DNA of 20,895 nucleotides, from assembly GCA_035536935.1 (NCBI GenBank), contig DATLNC010000046.1:1-20895 (forward strand), read 5' to 3'. A program made the position numbers and the translations under genes. The notes under the pieces were generated by a model that searched no databases, was not told where the DNA came from, and saw nothing but the letters and a program-made list of their open reading frames with translations. This DNA is from DATMER01 sp035536935. GTDB taxonomy: Bacteria; Acidobacteriota; Thermoanaerobaculia; Multivoradales; UBA5704. Shown one piece after another: positions 6,498 to 14,695 of the stretch (positions within the stretch are counted from its first letter, which is position 1; each line of letters opens with the position of its first letter).

Positions 6498-7603
6498 TCG
6501 AGCCCTCCGGAGGTGAACTGGGTCTTGAGGACGACGGGGCGGTCGAGGCGGAAGAGCGGCAGAGGCTCCGCCTCGCCGAGTACCAGGGCCGCGGCATGAT
6601 CCCCAACCGCGGGACCGAGCTTGAAGCCGTGCCCCGAGCCGCCGCCTACGATCCAGGCGTTGGGAAGCCCGAGATGGCGGTCGATGAGGAGGTGGCCGTC
6701 CGGGCTGTTTTCATACTGGCAGACACGGGATTCGAGCAGCGGAGCACTGGCCAAAGCGGGGAAGCGGAGGGCGAGATGGCGCCGGACCCGCTCCAGCCCC
6801 TCCGGGCTCACTGCGCGTTCGCCCGAGGTCGGATCGAACGGCTCCCCGCGGGTGTCGTCCGCGACCTTGAAGCCGCGATGGTCGTTGCCCGGGATGCCGT
6901 AGAAGAACCGCTCGCCGGATTCGATCCAGACCGGGAGATCGCGCCAGCCTGCCGGGGTGCCGAAGAAGAAGACCTCCTGGCGTGTCGGGCGGACTGCCAC
7001 GTCAGGGAAGAGGGTGTTGAGCCATGGTCCACAGGCGAAGACGAAGGCATCAGCCTCCAGAATGGAGCCGTCCATGAGGACCCGCTCCCCTTGGATCGAG
7101 ACGGTGGCCTGCCGGAACCCGCCCGCTGCTTCCGCCACCGCCCGGCATGCCCGCCGGGCCATCAGGTATCCCGCGGTTTCCTCAAAGAAGACGCTGGAGA
7201 TGCCCTCGAATCCTGCTTCAGGGAAGCGCCTCCGGGCCTCGTCCAGTCCGATCTCGTTCACGGTGAGGCCGGCTTCCTTGAGGGAGGGAAGTGCCGGCCG
7301 GACGTACGTATCCCCGGGTCCGCACAGCCAGAGCGCTCCGGTGGGATGGTAGAGAGGGACGTTCCAGCGCCGTTCGGCCTCGCGCCAGGCCGCGAGCGAG
7401 CGGACGACCCATTGGACGTAGATCCGGTCCGGCCCGTAGATTCCCCGGAGGATGCGGGTTTCGCCGCCCGAGCTGGCGCGGGCGTTCCCCGGCCCCCAGG
7501 CATCGATCAGGGTCACGCGGCACCCCCGCTCGCGCAGGCGCAGGGCGGTCCAGCCGCCGAAGGCGCCGGCTCCGACCACCGCGACGTGAGGTAGGGAGGA
7601 CAT
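6494..7603 (-). CDS. FAD-dependent oxidoreductase, DAO / sarcosine-oxidase-like
   Basis: A 369-residue member of the D-amino-acid-oxidase (DAO) superfamily, closest in pattern to monomeric sarcosine oxidase/N-methyltryptophan oxidase, which oxidise secondary amines or amino acids with FAD. The Rossmann motif VVGAGAFGGW (9-18) is N-terminal, followed by a SSGGETRILR segment near the flavin. Cys295 in RVCQYENSPDGHLLID aligns with the cysteine that carries covalent FAD in monomeric sarcosine oxidase. GGGSGHGFKLGP near 330 is the C-terminal FAD-binding motif. The His pair of sarcosine oxidase (GSHHG) is replaced by Ser-Gly, and the later active-site His is also absent, so the substrate is probably not sarcosine. 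The start at 7603 has only a weak GAGG upstream; a TATGCT box sits 12 nt before it. First gene of a minus-strand pair with DUF885. Confidence 0.87.
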   Translation of the reverse strand: MSSLPHVAVVGAGAFGGWTALRLRERGCRVTLIDAWGPGNARASSGGETRILRGIYGPDRIYVQWVVRSLAAWREAERRWNVPLYHPTGALWLCGPGDTYVRPALPSLKEAGLTVNEIGLDEARRRFPEAGFEGISSVFFEETAGYLMARRACRAVAEAAGGFRQATVSIQGERVLMDGSILEADAFVFACGPWLNTLFPDVAVRPTRQEVFFFGTPAGWRDLPVWIESGERFFYGIPGNDHRGFKVADDTRGEPFDPTSGERAVSPEGLERVRRHLALRFPALASAPLLESRVCQYENSPDGHLLIDRHLGLPNAWIVGGGSGHGFKLGPAVGDHAAALVLGEAEPLPLFRLDRPVVLKTQFTSGGLE

Positions 7604-7632
7604 CGGCGGCCTCGGAGCATATCCGATAAACT

Positions 7633-7648
7633 CCCCCCGTTTGGGGGG
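7633..7648 (+). promoter_or_regulatory. C6-GTTT-G6 hairpin ahead of glutamate dehydrogenase
   Basis: Six C (7633-7638) and six G (7643-7648) flank a GTTT loop. TAAACT, a possible -10 box, abuts it at 7627-7632. If that box is used, transcription begins near the loop and the hairpin would not form in RNA, leaving a G-rich 5' end. With an earlier start it would be an RNA hairpin 13 nt before the ribosome-binding site. It lies in the 71-bp gap between divergent genes. Confidence 0.4.
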
Positions 7649-7674
7649 CCGGCAGCCCCTTGGAGGAGCATGGT

Positions 7675-10600
7675 TTGATCAGCGAAAAGTCCAAGGTGGA
7701 GCTCATTGACCAGGTCGTCGAGCGCGTCCGCGCCCGTCTCGATGGGGCTGCTTCTGAGCGGGCTGAGCGGTTCGTGCGCCAGCTCTATGCCCACGTCCCC
7801 CCGGCCGACATCCTCGGCGACACTCCCGACAACCTGGCGGGCGCGGCTCTCGCCCTCTGGGAGCATGCCCAGGAGCGGGTGCCGGGACGGCCCAAGGTCC
7901 GGGTCTACACTCCGCGCATCGAGACCAACGGCTGGGAGTCGTCGCACTCGGTCGTCGAGATCGTCAACGACGACATGCCCTTCCTGGTGGACTCGGTGAG
8001 CGCCGAGCTCCGCCGCATGGATGCCGAGGTCCAGCTTCTGATCCATCCGATCGTGCACGTGGAGCGGGATGCGGACGGCCACCTCCTGGACCTGCCTGGC
8101 GAAGGGCCGGCCGAGTCGCTCATGCACGTCCGGGTGAGCGCCCAGCCCGCGGCCCGGCACGAAACGATCCGCGCCCGGGTCGAAGCGGTCCTGGAGGACG
8201 TGCGCGCCGCCGTGGACGACTGGAACACGATCCGGGCGCGCTGCTGGACGATCGTGGCGGAGCTGGAGAAGAATCCGCCGCCGCTCCCCCGCCGTGAGAT
8301 CGTCGAGGGCATCGCCTTTCTGGAATGGCTGGTGGACAACCACTTCACCTTCCTCGGCTATCGGGAGTACAGCTTCGAGGGCGAGGGGGAGGTGGCGGTG
8401 GCGCGGGTGCTCCCCGAGACCGGGCTGGGCATCCTGCGCAACGAGTCCTTCCCCATCTTCGAGGGGCTGCGCAACCTGGGCACCCTGCCCGAGGACGTCC
8501 GCCACTTCCTGCGCCAGCCGGCTCTGCTGCTCATCACCAAGGCGAACCGCCTGTCGACCGTCCACCGGGCGGTGCCCATGGACGCGATCGCCGTGAAGTG
8601 CTTCGATCCGAAGGGCAACGTCACGGGCGAGCGCATCTTCGTCGGCCTGTTCACCGCGTCGGCCTACTCGCGCAGCCCGCGCACCATCCCGATCCTGCGC
8701 CAGAAGGTGGAGAGCTCGCTCGATCGCGCCGGCTTCCCCTCCGACAGCCATGACGGCAAGGCGCTGACCAACGTCCTGGAGACCTACCCCCGCGACGAGC
8801 TGTTCCAGATCTCCGAGGACGAGCTGTTCCGGATCTCGATGGGTATCCTGCCGCTGCAGCAACGGCCGAGGATCGCCCTTTTCGTGCGCCGCGATCCGTT
8901 CGAGCGCTTCGTCTCCTGCCTGGTCTTCGTGCCGCGGGACCGCTACGACACCGACCTGCGCCTCGCCTTTCAGGCCATCCTCGCCCGCACCTATCGCGGC
9001 AAGGTGACCGGACATCACACGCACCTGACCGACGAGGCCCTGGCCCGCCTGCATTTCCATGTGGCCACCACGCCGGGGCGGATCCCGAACGTGGACCCCG
9101 AGGACGTGGAGAGGCAGCTTCAGGACGCGGCGCGCTCCTGGGGCGAGCGGCTGCAGGAGGCTCTGGTCGAGAAGCACGGCGAGGAGGAGGGGCTCCGCCT
9201 GGCGCGGCGCTATGGCAAGGCGTTCCCGGCCGCCTACCAGGAACGCTTCGGAGGGGCCGGAGCGGTCTTCGACGTCGAGCTGCTGGAGCGCGCCCTCGCG
9301 ACCGGCAACCTCGCCTTCGACCTCTACCGTTCTCCCGACGCGGGCCCCGGCGAGGTCGCGCTCAGGATCTACGGCGCCGGCGGCACGGTCCCGCTGTCGG
9401 ACATCCTTCCCATGCTCGAGAACATGGGGCTCAAGGTGCTGGAGGAGATGCCCTACGACGTCCGGCCGTCCGAAAGCGGCGAGGAAGTCTCCATCCGCGA
9501 CTTCCGGCTGATCACAGAAGACGGCACGCCGGTCGATCTATCCCAAGTCAAAGCCCCGTTCGAGGAGGTCTTCGGCCGCGTCTGGCTGGGCGAGATGGAG
9601 AACGACGGTTTCAACCGGCTCGTTCTGCAGGCCGGGCTCGTGGGCCGCGAGGTCACCGTTCTGCGCGCCTACTGCAAATACCTGCGCCAAGCCCGGATCC
9701 AGTTCAGCCAGGCGTACATGGAGCGCACCCTGGCGCGCAACCCGGAGATCACCCGGCGCCTGATGGACCTCTTCCTCACTCTGTTCGACCCGGCCCGCCA
9801 GGAAGGATCCAAGGAGCGCGCCGCCACCCTTGTCACCGAGATCGGAAGCCTGCTGGACCAGGTCAAGAACGTCGACGAGGACCGCATCCTCCGCCGTTTC
9901 CTGAACCTCGTCGAGGCCACGCTGCGCACGAACTTCTTCCAGAAGGACGCAGCGGGCAACCTGAAGAGCTACCTTTCCCTGAAGCTCGACTCCCAGCTCA
10001 TCGAAGAGCTTCCACTGCCGCGCCCGTTCCGTGAGGTCTTCGTGTTCAGCACCCGGGTGGAAGCGATCCACCTGCGCGGCGGCCGGGTGGCGCGCGGGGG
10101 CATCCGCTGGTCGGACCGGCCGGAGGACTTCCGCACCGAGGTCCTGGGTCTGATGAAGGCGCAAATGGTGAAGAACGCCGTCATCGTGCCGGTCGGCTCC
10201 AAGGGTGGCTTCGTGGTCAAGCGGCCGCCGGCAGGAGGCCGCGAGGAGCAGCAAAAGGAAGGGATCGAGTGCTACAAGACCCTGATGCGCGGGCTCCTCG
10301 ACATCACGGACAACCTGCGCGGCAGCGAGGTCGTGCCGCCGCCGGACGTGGTGCGGCGGGACGACGACGATCCCTATCTCGTGGTCGCGGCGGACAAGGG
10401 CACCGCCACCTTCTCGGACATCGCCAATGGAGTTGCCGCGGAGTACGGCTTCTGGCTCGACGATGCCTTCGCCTCCGGCGGCTCCTCCGGGTACGACCAC
10501 AAGCGGATGGCCATCACCTCGCGCGGTGTCTGGGAGTCGGTGAAGCGCCACTTCCGGGAGCTCGGCAAGGACACCCAGGCCCACGACTTCACGGTCGTGG

Positions 10601-12501
10601 GCGTCGGCGACATGTCCGGGGACGTGTTCGGCAACGGCATGCTGATGTCGCCGCACATCTGCCTGCTGGCGGCCTTCGACCACCGGCACGTCTTCATCGA
10701 TCCGGACCCGGATGCCGCGCGCAGCTTCGAGGAGCGCAAGCGGCTCTTCCAGCTGCCGCGCTCCTCCTGGGCGGATTACGACCCGGCGCTGATCTCCGCG
10801 GGAGGCGGCGTGTTCGAGCGCGGCGCCAAATCGATCCCGGTCTCGCCGCGGATGGCACAGCTCTTCGGCATATCCAGTGATCACCTGAGCCCGGCCGGGC
10901 TGATCCAGGCCCTGCTCAAGGCGGAGGTAGAGCTGCTCTGGTTCGGCGGCATCGGCACCTATGTCAAAGCCCGCACTGAGAGCCATGCCGACGTGGGCGA
11001 CCGGGCCAACGATGCGCTGCGGGTGGACGCAGCGGACCTCCGGGCGAAGGTGATCGGCGAGGGGGCGAACCTGGGCATGACCCAGCGCGCCCGCGCCGAG
11101 TATGCGTTGCGCGGAGGCCGGCTCAATACCGATTTCATCGACAACTCGGCGGGCGTCGACTGCTCCGATCACGAGGTCAACATCAAGATCCTGCTCGGCG
11201 ACGTGGAGCGCTCGGGCAAGCTGTCCCGGCCGCAGAGGGACGAGCTGCTGCGCGAGATGACCGACGAGGTCGCCGCCCTCGTCCTGCGCGACAACTACCT
11301 CCAGACCCAGGCTCTGTCGGTGACGCAAGCGATCAGCGCCCATCTGCTGGAGAGGCTGGCGCGGTTCGTCAAGGAGCTGGAGCGCGGCGGCCGGCTCGAC
11401 CGGACGCTCGAGTTCCTGCCCGACGACGAGACGATCGCCGCGCGCGCCAGGCAGGGCCTCGGACTCGTGCGGCCCGAGCTGTCCGTCCTTCTCTCCTACT
11501 CCAAGATGGCGCTCTACGAGGAGATCCTCCCCTCCGACCTGCCGGACGATCCTCACCTGCAGGAGGACCTCAAGCTCTACTTCCCCACCCCGCTGCGCAA
11601 GAAGTACGCGAAGGCGATCGGCAGCCACCGGCTGAGCCGGGAGATCATCGCCACGGCGGTGACGAACAGCATCGTGAACCGGGCCGGCGTCACCTTCGTC
11701 CATGAGGTCAAGGAAAAGACCGGCCTGTCCGCGGCCGACATGGCCCGTGCCTACGTGGTCACCCGCGAGGTCTTCGCCCTGCGCGAGATCTGGTCCGCGA
11801 TCGAGGCGCTGGACAACAAGGTCCCCGCCACTCTGCAGGCCCAGATGCTGCTGGAGTGCGGCCGGCTGATCCAGCGCGCCACGGTCTGGTTCCTGACGGA
11901 GTGCCGCCAGCCGCTGGACATCGGCGGCCAGATCAAGGCGTACGGCGCCCGGGTGCGGGAGCTCACGAGCCAGCTCGGCGAGCTTATCCCCGACGCGGAG
12001 CGGGTCCACCTCCTGCACCAGGCGTCGGCCCTGGCTGCCAAGGGGGTGCCGGAAGAGCTGGCGCAGCGGATCTCCTCCCTGAGCTGGATGCTGCCGTTGC
12101 TCGACATCGTGCGGATCTCCCGCGTCACATCGGTGCCGCTGCCGCAGGTGGGAAAGACCTACTTCGCTATCGGCGCCCGCTTCGGGTTCGACTGGCTCCG
12201 CCGGGCGGCGGCGGGTCTCCCCACCGACAAGGTCTGGGACAAGCTGGCGGTGACGGCGATCATGGACGACCTGTTCAGCCAGCAGGGAGAGCTGACCGCG
12301 CGCGTCCTGGCCGGGGTGCGCAAGGGCGGGGATGCCAACCAGGTGGTCGACGCCTGGGTCGAGGAGCGCCGGCCGCTCGTGACCCGCACCGAGCAGCTCC
12401 TCGCGGAGCTGAAGTCGGTGGGCACGCCGGACCTCGCCATGCTGGCAGTGGCGAACCGGCAGCTCAAGTCGATGGGGGGCGTGGGCCCGGCCGGGACTTG
12501 A
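7675..12501 (+). CDS. gdhB: Large NAD-dependent glutamate dehydrogenase (GDH-180 type)
   Basis: Catalyses oxidative deamination of glutamate to 2-oxoglutarate and ammonium with NAD+, a catabolic cytoplasmic enzyme, usually an oligomer of about 180-kDa chains. The product of 1608 residues matches the Bac_GDH class in length. It has a long N-terminal regulatory region with ACT-like segments (about 1-730), a catalytic core (about 740-1250) and a helical C-terminus. Seen in the core are GGIRWSD (W812), KAQMVKN (K828, K833), GSKGGF (K843), WFGGIGTYVK and the NAD-domain motifs KVIGEGANLGMTQ and FIDNSAGVDCSDHEVNIKIL. I choose TTG at 7675 because GGAGGAG lies 7 nt upstream; a TTG at 7660 would add five residues and place that site inside the gene. 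Followed 1 nt later by a small membrane protein and divergent from the oxidase/DUF885 pair. The class is certain; the symbol follows Pseudomonas usage. Confidence 0.96.
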   Translation: MISEKSKVELIDQVVERVRARLDGAASERAERFVRQLYAHVPPADILGDTPDNLAGAALALWEHAQERVPGRPKVRVYTPRIETNGWESSHSVVEIVNDDMPFLVDSVSAELRRMDAEVQLLIHPIVHVERDADGHLLDLPGEGPAESLMHVRVSAQPAARHETIRARVEAVLEDVRAAVDDWNTIRARCWTIVAELEKNPPPLPRREIVEGIAFLEWLVDNHFTFLGYREYSFEGEGEVAVARVLPETGLGILRNESFPIFEGLRNLGTLPEDVRHFLRQPALLLITKANRLSTVHRAVPMDAIAVKCFDPKGNVTGERIFVGLFTASAYSRSPRTIPILRQKVESSLDRAGFPSDSHDGKALTNVLETYPRDELFQISEDELFRISMGILPLQQRPRIALFVRRDPFERFVSCLVFVPRDRYDTDLRLAFQAILARTYRGKVTGHHTHLTDEALARLHFHVATTPGRIPNVDPEDVERQLQDAARSWGERLQEALVEKHGEEEGLRLARRYGKAFPAAYQERFGGAGAVFDVELLERALATGNLAFDLYRSPDAGPGEVALRIYGAGGTVPLSDILPMLENMGLKVLEEMPYDVRPSESGEEVSIRDFRLITEDGTPVDLSQVKAPFEEVFGRVWLGEMENDGFNRLVLQAGLVGREVTVLRAYCKYLRQARIQFSQAYMERTLARNPEITRRLMDLFLTLFDPARQEGSKERAATLVTEIGSLLDQVKNVDEDRILRRFLNLVEATLRTNFFQKDAAGNLKSYLSLKLDSQLIEELPLPRPFREVFVFSTRVEAIHLRGGRVARGGIRWSDRPEDFRTEVLGLMKAQMVKNAVIVPVGSKGGFVVKRPPAGGREEQQKEGIECYKTLMRGLLDITDNLRGSEVVPPPDVVRRDDDDPYLVVAADKGTATFSDIANGVAAEYGFWLDDAFASGGSSGYDHKRMAITSRGVWESVKRHFRELGKDTQAHDFTVVGVGDMSGDVFGNGMLMSPHICLLAAFDHRHVFIDPDPDAARSFEERKRLFQLPRSSWADYDPALISAGGGVFERGAKSIPVSPRMAQLFGISSDHLSPAGLIQALLKAEVELLWFGGIGTYVKARTESHADVGDRANDALRVDAADLRAKVIGEGANLGMTQRARAEYALRGGRLNTDFIDNSAGVDCSDHEVNIKILLGDVERSGKLSRPQRDELLREMTDEVAALVLRDNYLQTQALSVTQAISAHLLERLARFVKELERGGRLDRTLEFLPDDETIAARARQGLGLVRPELSVLLSYSKMALYEEILPSDLPDDPHLQEDLKLYFPTPLRKKYAKAIGSHRLSREIIATAVTNSIVNRAGVTFVHEVKEKTGLSAADMARAYVVTREVFALREIWSAIEALDNKVPATLQAQMLLECGRLIQRATVWFLTECRQPLDIGGQIKAYGARVRELTSQLGELIPDAERVHLLHQASALAAKGVPEELAQRISSLSWMLPLLDIVRISRVTSVPLPQVGKTYFAIGARFGFDWLRRAAAGLPTDKVWDKLAVTAIMDDLFSQQGELTARVLAGVRKGGDANQVVDAWVEERRPLVTRTEQLLAELKSVGTPDLAMLAVANRQLKSMGGVGPAGT

Positions 12502-12502
12502 G

Positions 12503-13009
12503 ATGATGGACGAGGTCGCCGCTTTTCCTTTCCGTCCCTGGGTGCGGAGCACCAGCCGGCGGGCGATGATCTGGGGAGTGGGAGTGGTGGCGGCGGTGGG
12601 CGCCGGGTCCTGGTGGCTGGAGCGTGGCGAGACCCAGGCCTGGGGCCGTGCCTTCGGGGTGCTCCTCGCCTACAGCCTGCTCTTCTGGGCGAGCCTGTTC
12701 AAGATCTGGTGGACGGCCGGCCGCGCCGCGGTGGCCATCGATTCCGAGGCCCTCTACTACCAGCCGCTCCACACCTTCAAGCCGACGCGGGTCCCATTCG
12801 CAAGGGTCCTCGCCTGCAATCCCCGTCCCGGCACCGAGGCGCTGCGCGTCGTGGTCGAGAAGCGGGGAACGGCCCGCGAGCTCTTCTTGAACCTTGCCGT
12901 GGTGAAGGGCCAGCACCAGTTCCTCGACCTCCTGGCCGAGCGCCTGGAAGCCGAGGGTCTGGAGCAGGTGGGGGAGAGAGCTTGGAGCCGGCCCGATTTT
13001 GCAGGGTGA
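12503..13009 (+). CDS. Small two-helix membrane protein with PH-like soluble domain
   Basis: A 168-residue protein of unknown role. Two hydrophobic segments (about residues 21-38, WGVGVVAAVGAGSWWL, and 52-70, around GVLLAYSLLFWASLF) form a hairpin. They are followed by a beta-rich domain (about 75-125: AVAIDSEALYYQP, TRVPFARVLACNP, LRVVVEKRG) and a C-terminal helix, the arrangement of bacterial PH-like (bPH) membrane proteins. The ATG at 12503 (another at 12506) begins 1 nt after the glutamate dehydrogenase stop with no strong ribosome-binding site, so translation probably depends on the upstream gene. A 10-bp GC-rich inverted repeat covers its 3' end. The bPH assignment is by topology and strand pattern only. 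Confidence 0.7.
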   Translation: MMDEVAAFPFRPWVRSTSRRAMIWGVGVVAAVGAGSWWLERGETQAWGRAFGVLLAYSLLFWASLFKIWWTAGRAAVAIDSEALYYQPLHTFKPTRVPFARVLACNPRPGTEALRVVVEKRGTARELFLNLAVVKGQHQFLDLLAERLEAEGLEQVGERAWSRPDFAG

Positions 13010-13019
13010 GGCCGGCTCC
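12984..13019. terminator. Inverted repeat between convergent genes, possible bidirectional terminator
   Basis: GGAGCCGGCC (12984-12993) and GGCCGGCTCC (13010-13019) are perfect complements, 10 bp, around a 16-nt loop. They span the stop of the membrane-protein gene (13009) and end 7 bp before the NYN gene stop. Neither side has a clear U-tract, so any termination would be Rho-dependent or inefficient. The stem is symmetric and could serve both convergent transcripts. Confidence 0.5.
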
Positions 13020-13026
13020 GCGTAGA

Positions 13027-14553
13027 TTACCGCCGGGTGCTCGCCGGAGCTTCCTTGCCCGTGGCGAAGCCGGTGACGATGTAGGTGCCGGAGCGCTGGT
13101 CCTTCTTCAGGCGGATGATGTTCTTGCGCGAGGCATCTTCCAGCAACTCGGAGAAGCTGGCGTAGCCGTAGTAGCCCTCGTTGAACGAAGGCTTCTTGCG
13201 CTGCATGGTCTGCTTGATCATCGAGCCCCAGAGCACGTCCTTGTTCTCGCGGAGCAGCGCCTGGATCGCGTCGACCATCAGGCTGAACGCCTCGGCGGTC
13301 TTCTTGTTCAGGCCGTCCAGCTTCGGACCCTTCTGGGAGTCGCGCCAGACATCCTCGTAGTAGAGGAACTCGTCGCAGTTGTCGATCAGCAGCGCCGACG
13401 ACGAGTTCTTCACCCCGATGCCGATCACGTACTTGTTGTTCTCCTTGAGCTTCGAGACCAGCGGCGAGAAGTCGCTGTCGCCCGACAGGATCACGAACGT
13501 GTCCAGGTGCTCCTTGGAGTAGGAGAGGTCCATGGCGTCGACGACCATCTTGATGTCGGCGCTGTTCTTGCCCGAGTAGTACTTCTGCGGGATGTCGATC
13601 AGCTCGATGGCCGCTTCGTGGAAGCCGCGCTTGTAGTCGCTGTAGCGCTCCCAGTCGGCATAGGCCTTCTTGACGATGATCTTGCCCTTCTCCAGCAGGC
13701 GCTCGAGGACCAGCTCGATGTCGAACTTGCCGATGTCCGAGTCGCGGACGCCGAGCGCGATGTTCTCCAGGTCGCAGAACATGGCGATCTTGCGCTCGTC
13801 GGTCATCCGCTGGCGCTCGGGCACGGAGATGATGATCTCGCGGCCGACCGCCTCGAAATCGCTCGCCGGGATCGTGAAGCTCTCGCTGCGGGAGGAGCGG
13901 ATCTGGGTCATGCCGCCCGTCGAAGGCGAGATCTGGGCCAGCGGCGCCATCGGAGGGTTGACGGCCACACGCCGGGGAGCCGGAGGCTCCTCGTATGCCG
14001 GCTCGGCGGCTTCCTCTTCGTCCTCGTCGGCGGGAGCCGCTGCGCGAACCTCCTTGCCACCCTCCTTGCGCCCACGTCCACGGCTGCGGCGGGGCCGGCG
14101 GCGTTTGGCTTCGCCGCGGGCCTCTTCTTGCGCGACAGACTCGGTACCCTCGGAGGGCTCGGACTGGGCGGAGAGCTCCTCGTCCTCGTCCTCTTCATCT
14201 GCCTCGTCGACAGGCTCCGGCTCCTCCGGGACCAGCTCGGGCTGGCCCAGTTGCAGCTCTCCGGACTCGTCCGGCTCCTCCTCGAGGAACTCGGTGGGTA
14301 CAGGCTGATTGCGCCAGGCGGGCTCCGGCTCAGCTATCGCCTCGTGGGGCTCGTGGCGCCAGGTCGGCTCGGTCTCCAGCGACGGCGACGTCTCTCTCAG
14401 GGATTCCGGAGACAGCGGGACGCTCTCAGGGGCGATGGAGGTCGGGGTCAGCGGGGAAGGGCTGCTTTCGGTTGCCCTCTCTTGCTTCTCTTGCGGCCGG
14501 TCCTTTTCTTCTTTGGCGCCCTCGGCCGTGGGGCGCAGCCACCATGGTGTCAA
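13027..14553 (-). CDS. NYN-domain putative ribonuclease with OST-HTH/LOTUS domain and disordered N-terminus
   Basis: A 508-residue protein. Residues about 253-400 are a NYN (LabA/DUF88, PIN-like) domain. Acidic residues fit a metal-dependent RNase site: D261 in FCDLENIA, the NSADIKMVVDAMD segment, and D359/D361 in LSGDSDFSPL. Residues about 415-490 (MVDAIQALLRENKDVLWGSM to FSELLEDASRKNIIRLKK) are an OST-HTH/LOTUS winged helix, which binds RNA or protein partners. The first 250 residues are low-complexity: Pro/Glu/Ser-rich, an acidic block (88-140), a basic RRRPRRSRGRGRK cluster (150-163) and a second acidic block (175-189), similar in style to RNase E scaffolds. The TTG at 14553 is chosen as start because AAAGGA lies 9 nt upstream. 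NYN-LOTUS architecture is known in bacteria and in eukaryotic MARF1; the RNA target here is unknown. Confidence 0.88.
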   Translation of the reverse strand: MTPWWLRPTAEGAKEEKDRPQEKQERATESSPSPLTPTSIAPESVPLSPESLRETSPSLETEPTWRHEPHEAIAEPEPAWRNQPVPTEFLEEEPDESGELQLGQPELVPEEPEPVDEADEEDEDEELSAQSEPSEGTESVAQEEARGEAKRRRPRRSRGRGRKEGGKEVRAAAPADEDEEEAAEPAYEEPPAPRRVAVNPPMAPLAQISPSTGGMTQIRSSRSESFTIPASDFEAVGREIIISVPERQRMTDERKIAMFCDLENIALGVRDSDIGKFDIELVLERLLEKGKIIVKKAYADWERYSDYKRGFHEAAIELIDIPQKYYSGKNSADIKMVVDAMDLSYSKEHLDTFVILSGDSDFSPLVSKLKENNKYVIGIGVKNSSSALLIDNCDEFLYYEDVWRDSQKGPKLDGLNKKTAEAFSLMVDAIQALLRENKDVLWGSMIKQTMQRKKPSFNEGYYGYASFSELLEDASRKNIIRLKKDQRSGTYIVTGFATGKEAPASTRR

Positions 14554-14695
14554 TGTTTTACGTCCTTTCCCGGGCCCGTGGCGGGACCCGCTGGAGTGCG
14601 GTCTTGCATCATCAAAAGTCGTCTCTTGGAGCTTCAGCTCGGGCTATAGCGGCGGGGGGCGGACCGGACAGCCGGGTGGATTCTACCACGGCGCC
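14554..14695. other. 142-bp intergenic region upstream of the NYN gene
   Basis: It separates two minus-strand genes. A TAGAAT hexamer on the minus strand (plus ATTCTA, 14680-14685) and a TATAGC further downstream could be -10 boxes for the NYN gene, but neither has a convincing -35. AAAGGA before the TTG at 14553 is its ribosome-binding site. No terminator for the CxxC gene is evident. Confidence 0.35.

Noticed and set aside
7513..9177. Antisense open frame of 554 codons covering the start of glutamate dehydrogenase
   Set aside because: Same shadow effect; it also crosses the divergent promoter region and part of the oxidase gene.
9538..12552. Antisense open frame of 1004 codons opposite glutamate dehydrogenase
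   Set aside because: It mirrors the codon pattern of a certain gene in GC-rich DNA, is rich in Arg/His/Gln/Val low-information sequence and has no recognisable domain.
14171..14290. Repetitive CTC/GTC tracts as a tandem repeat element
   Set aside because: They encode the acidic Glu/Asp-rich arm of the NYN protein with varied codons and do not form a regular repeat unit.
12613..14649. Plus-strand frame of 678 codons through the membrane-protein and NYN genes
   Set aside because: It runs across two convergent real genes and the hairpin between them, with a Leu/Arg/Val-rich product that mirrors the acidic NYN arm.
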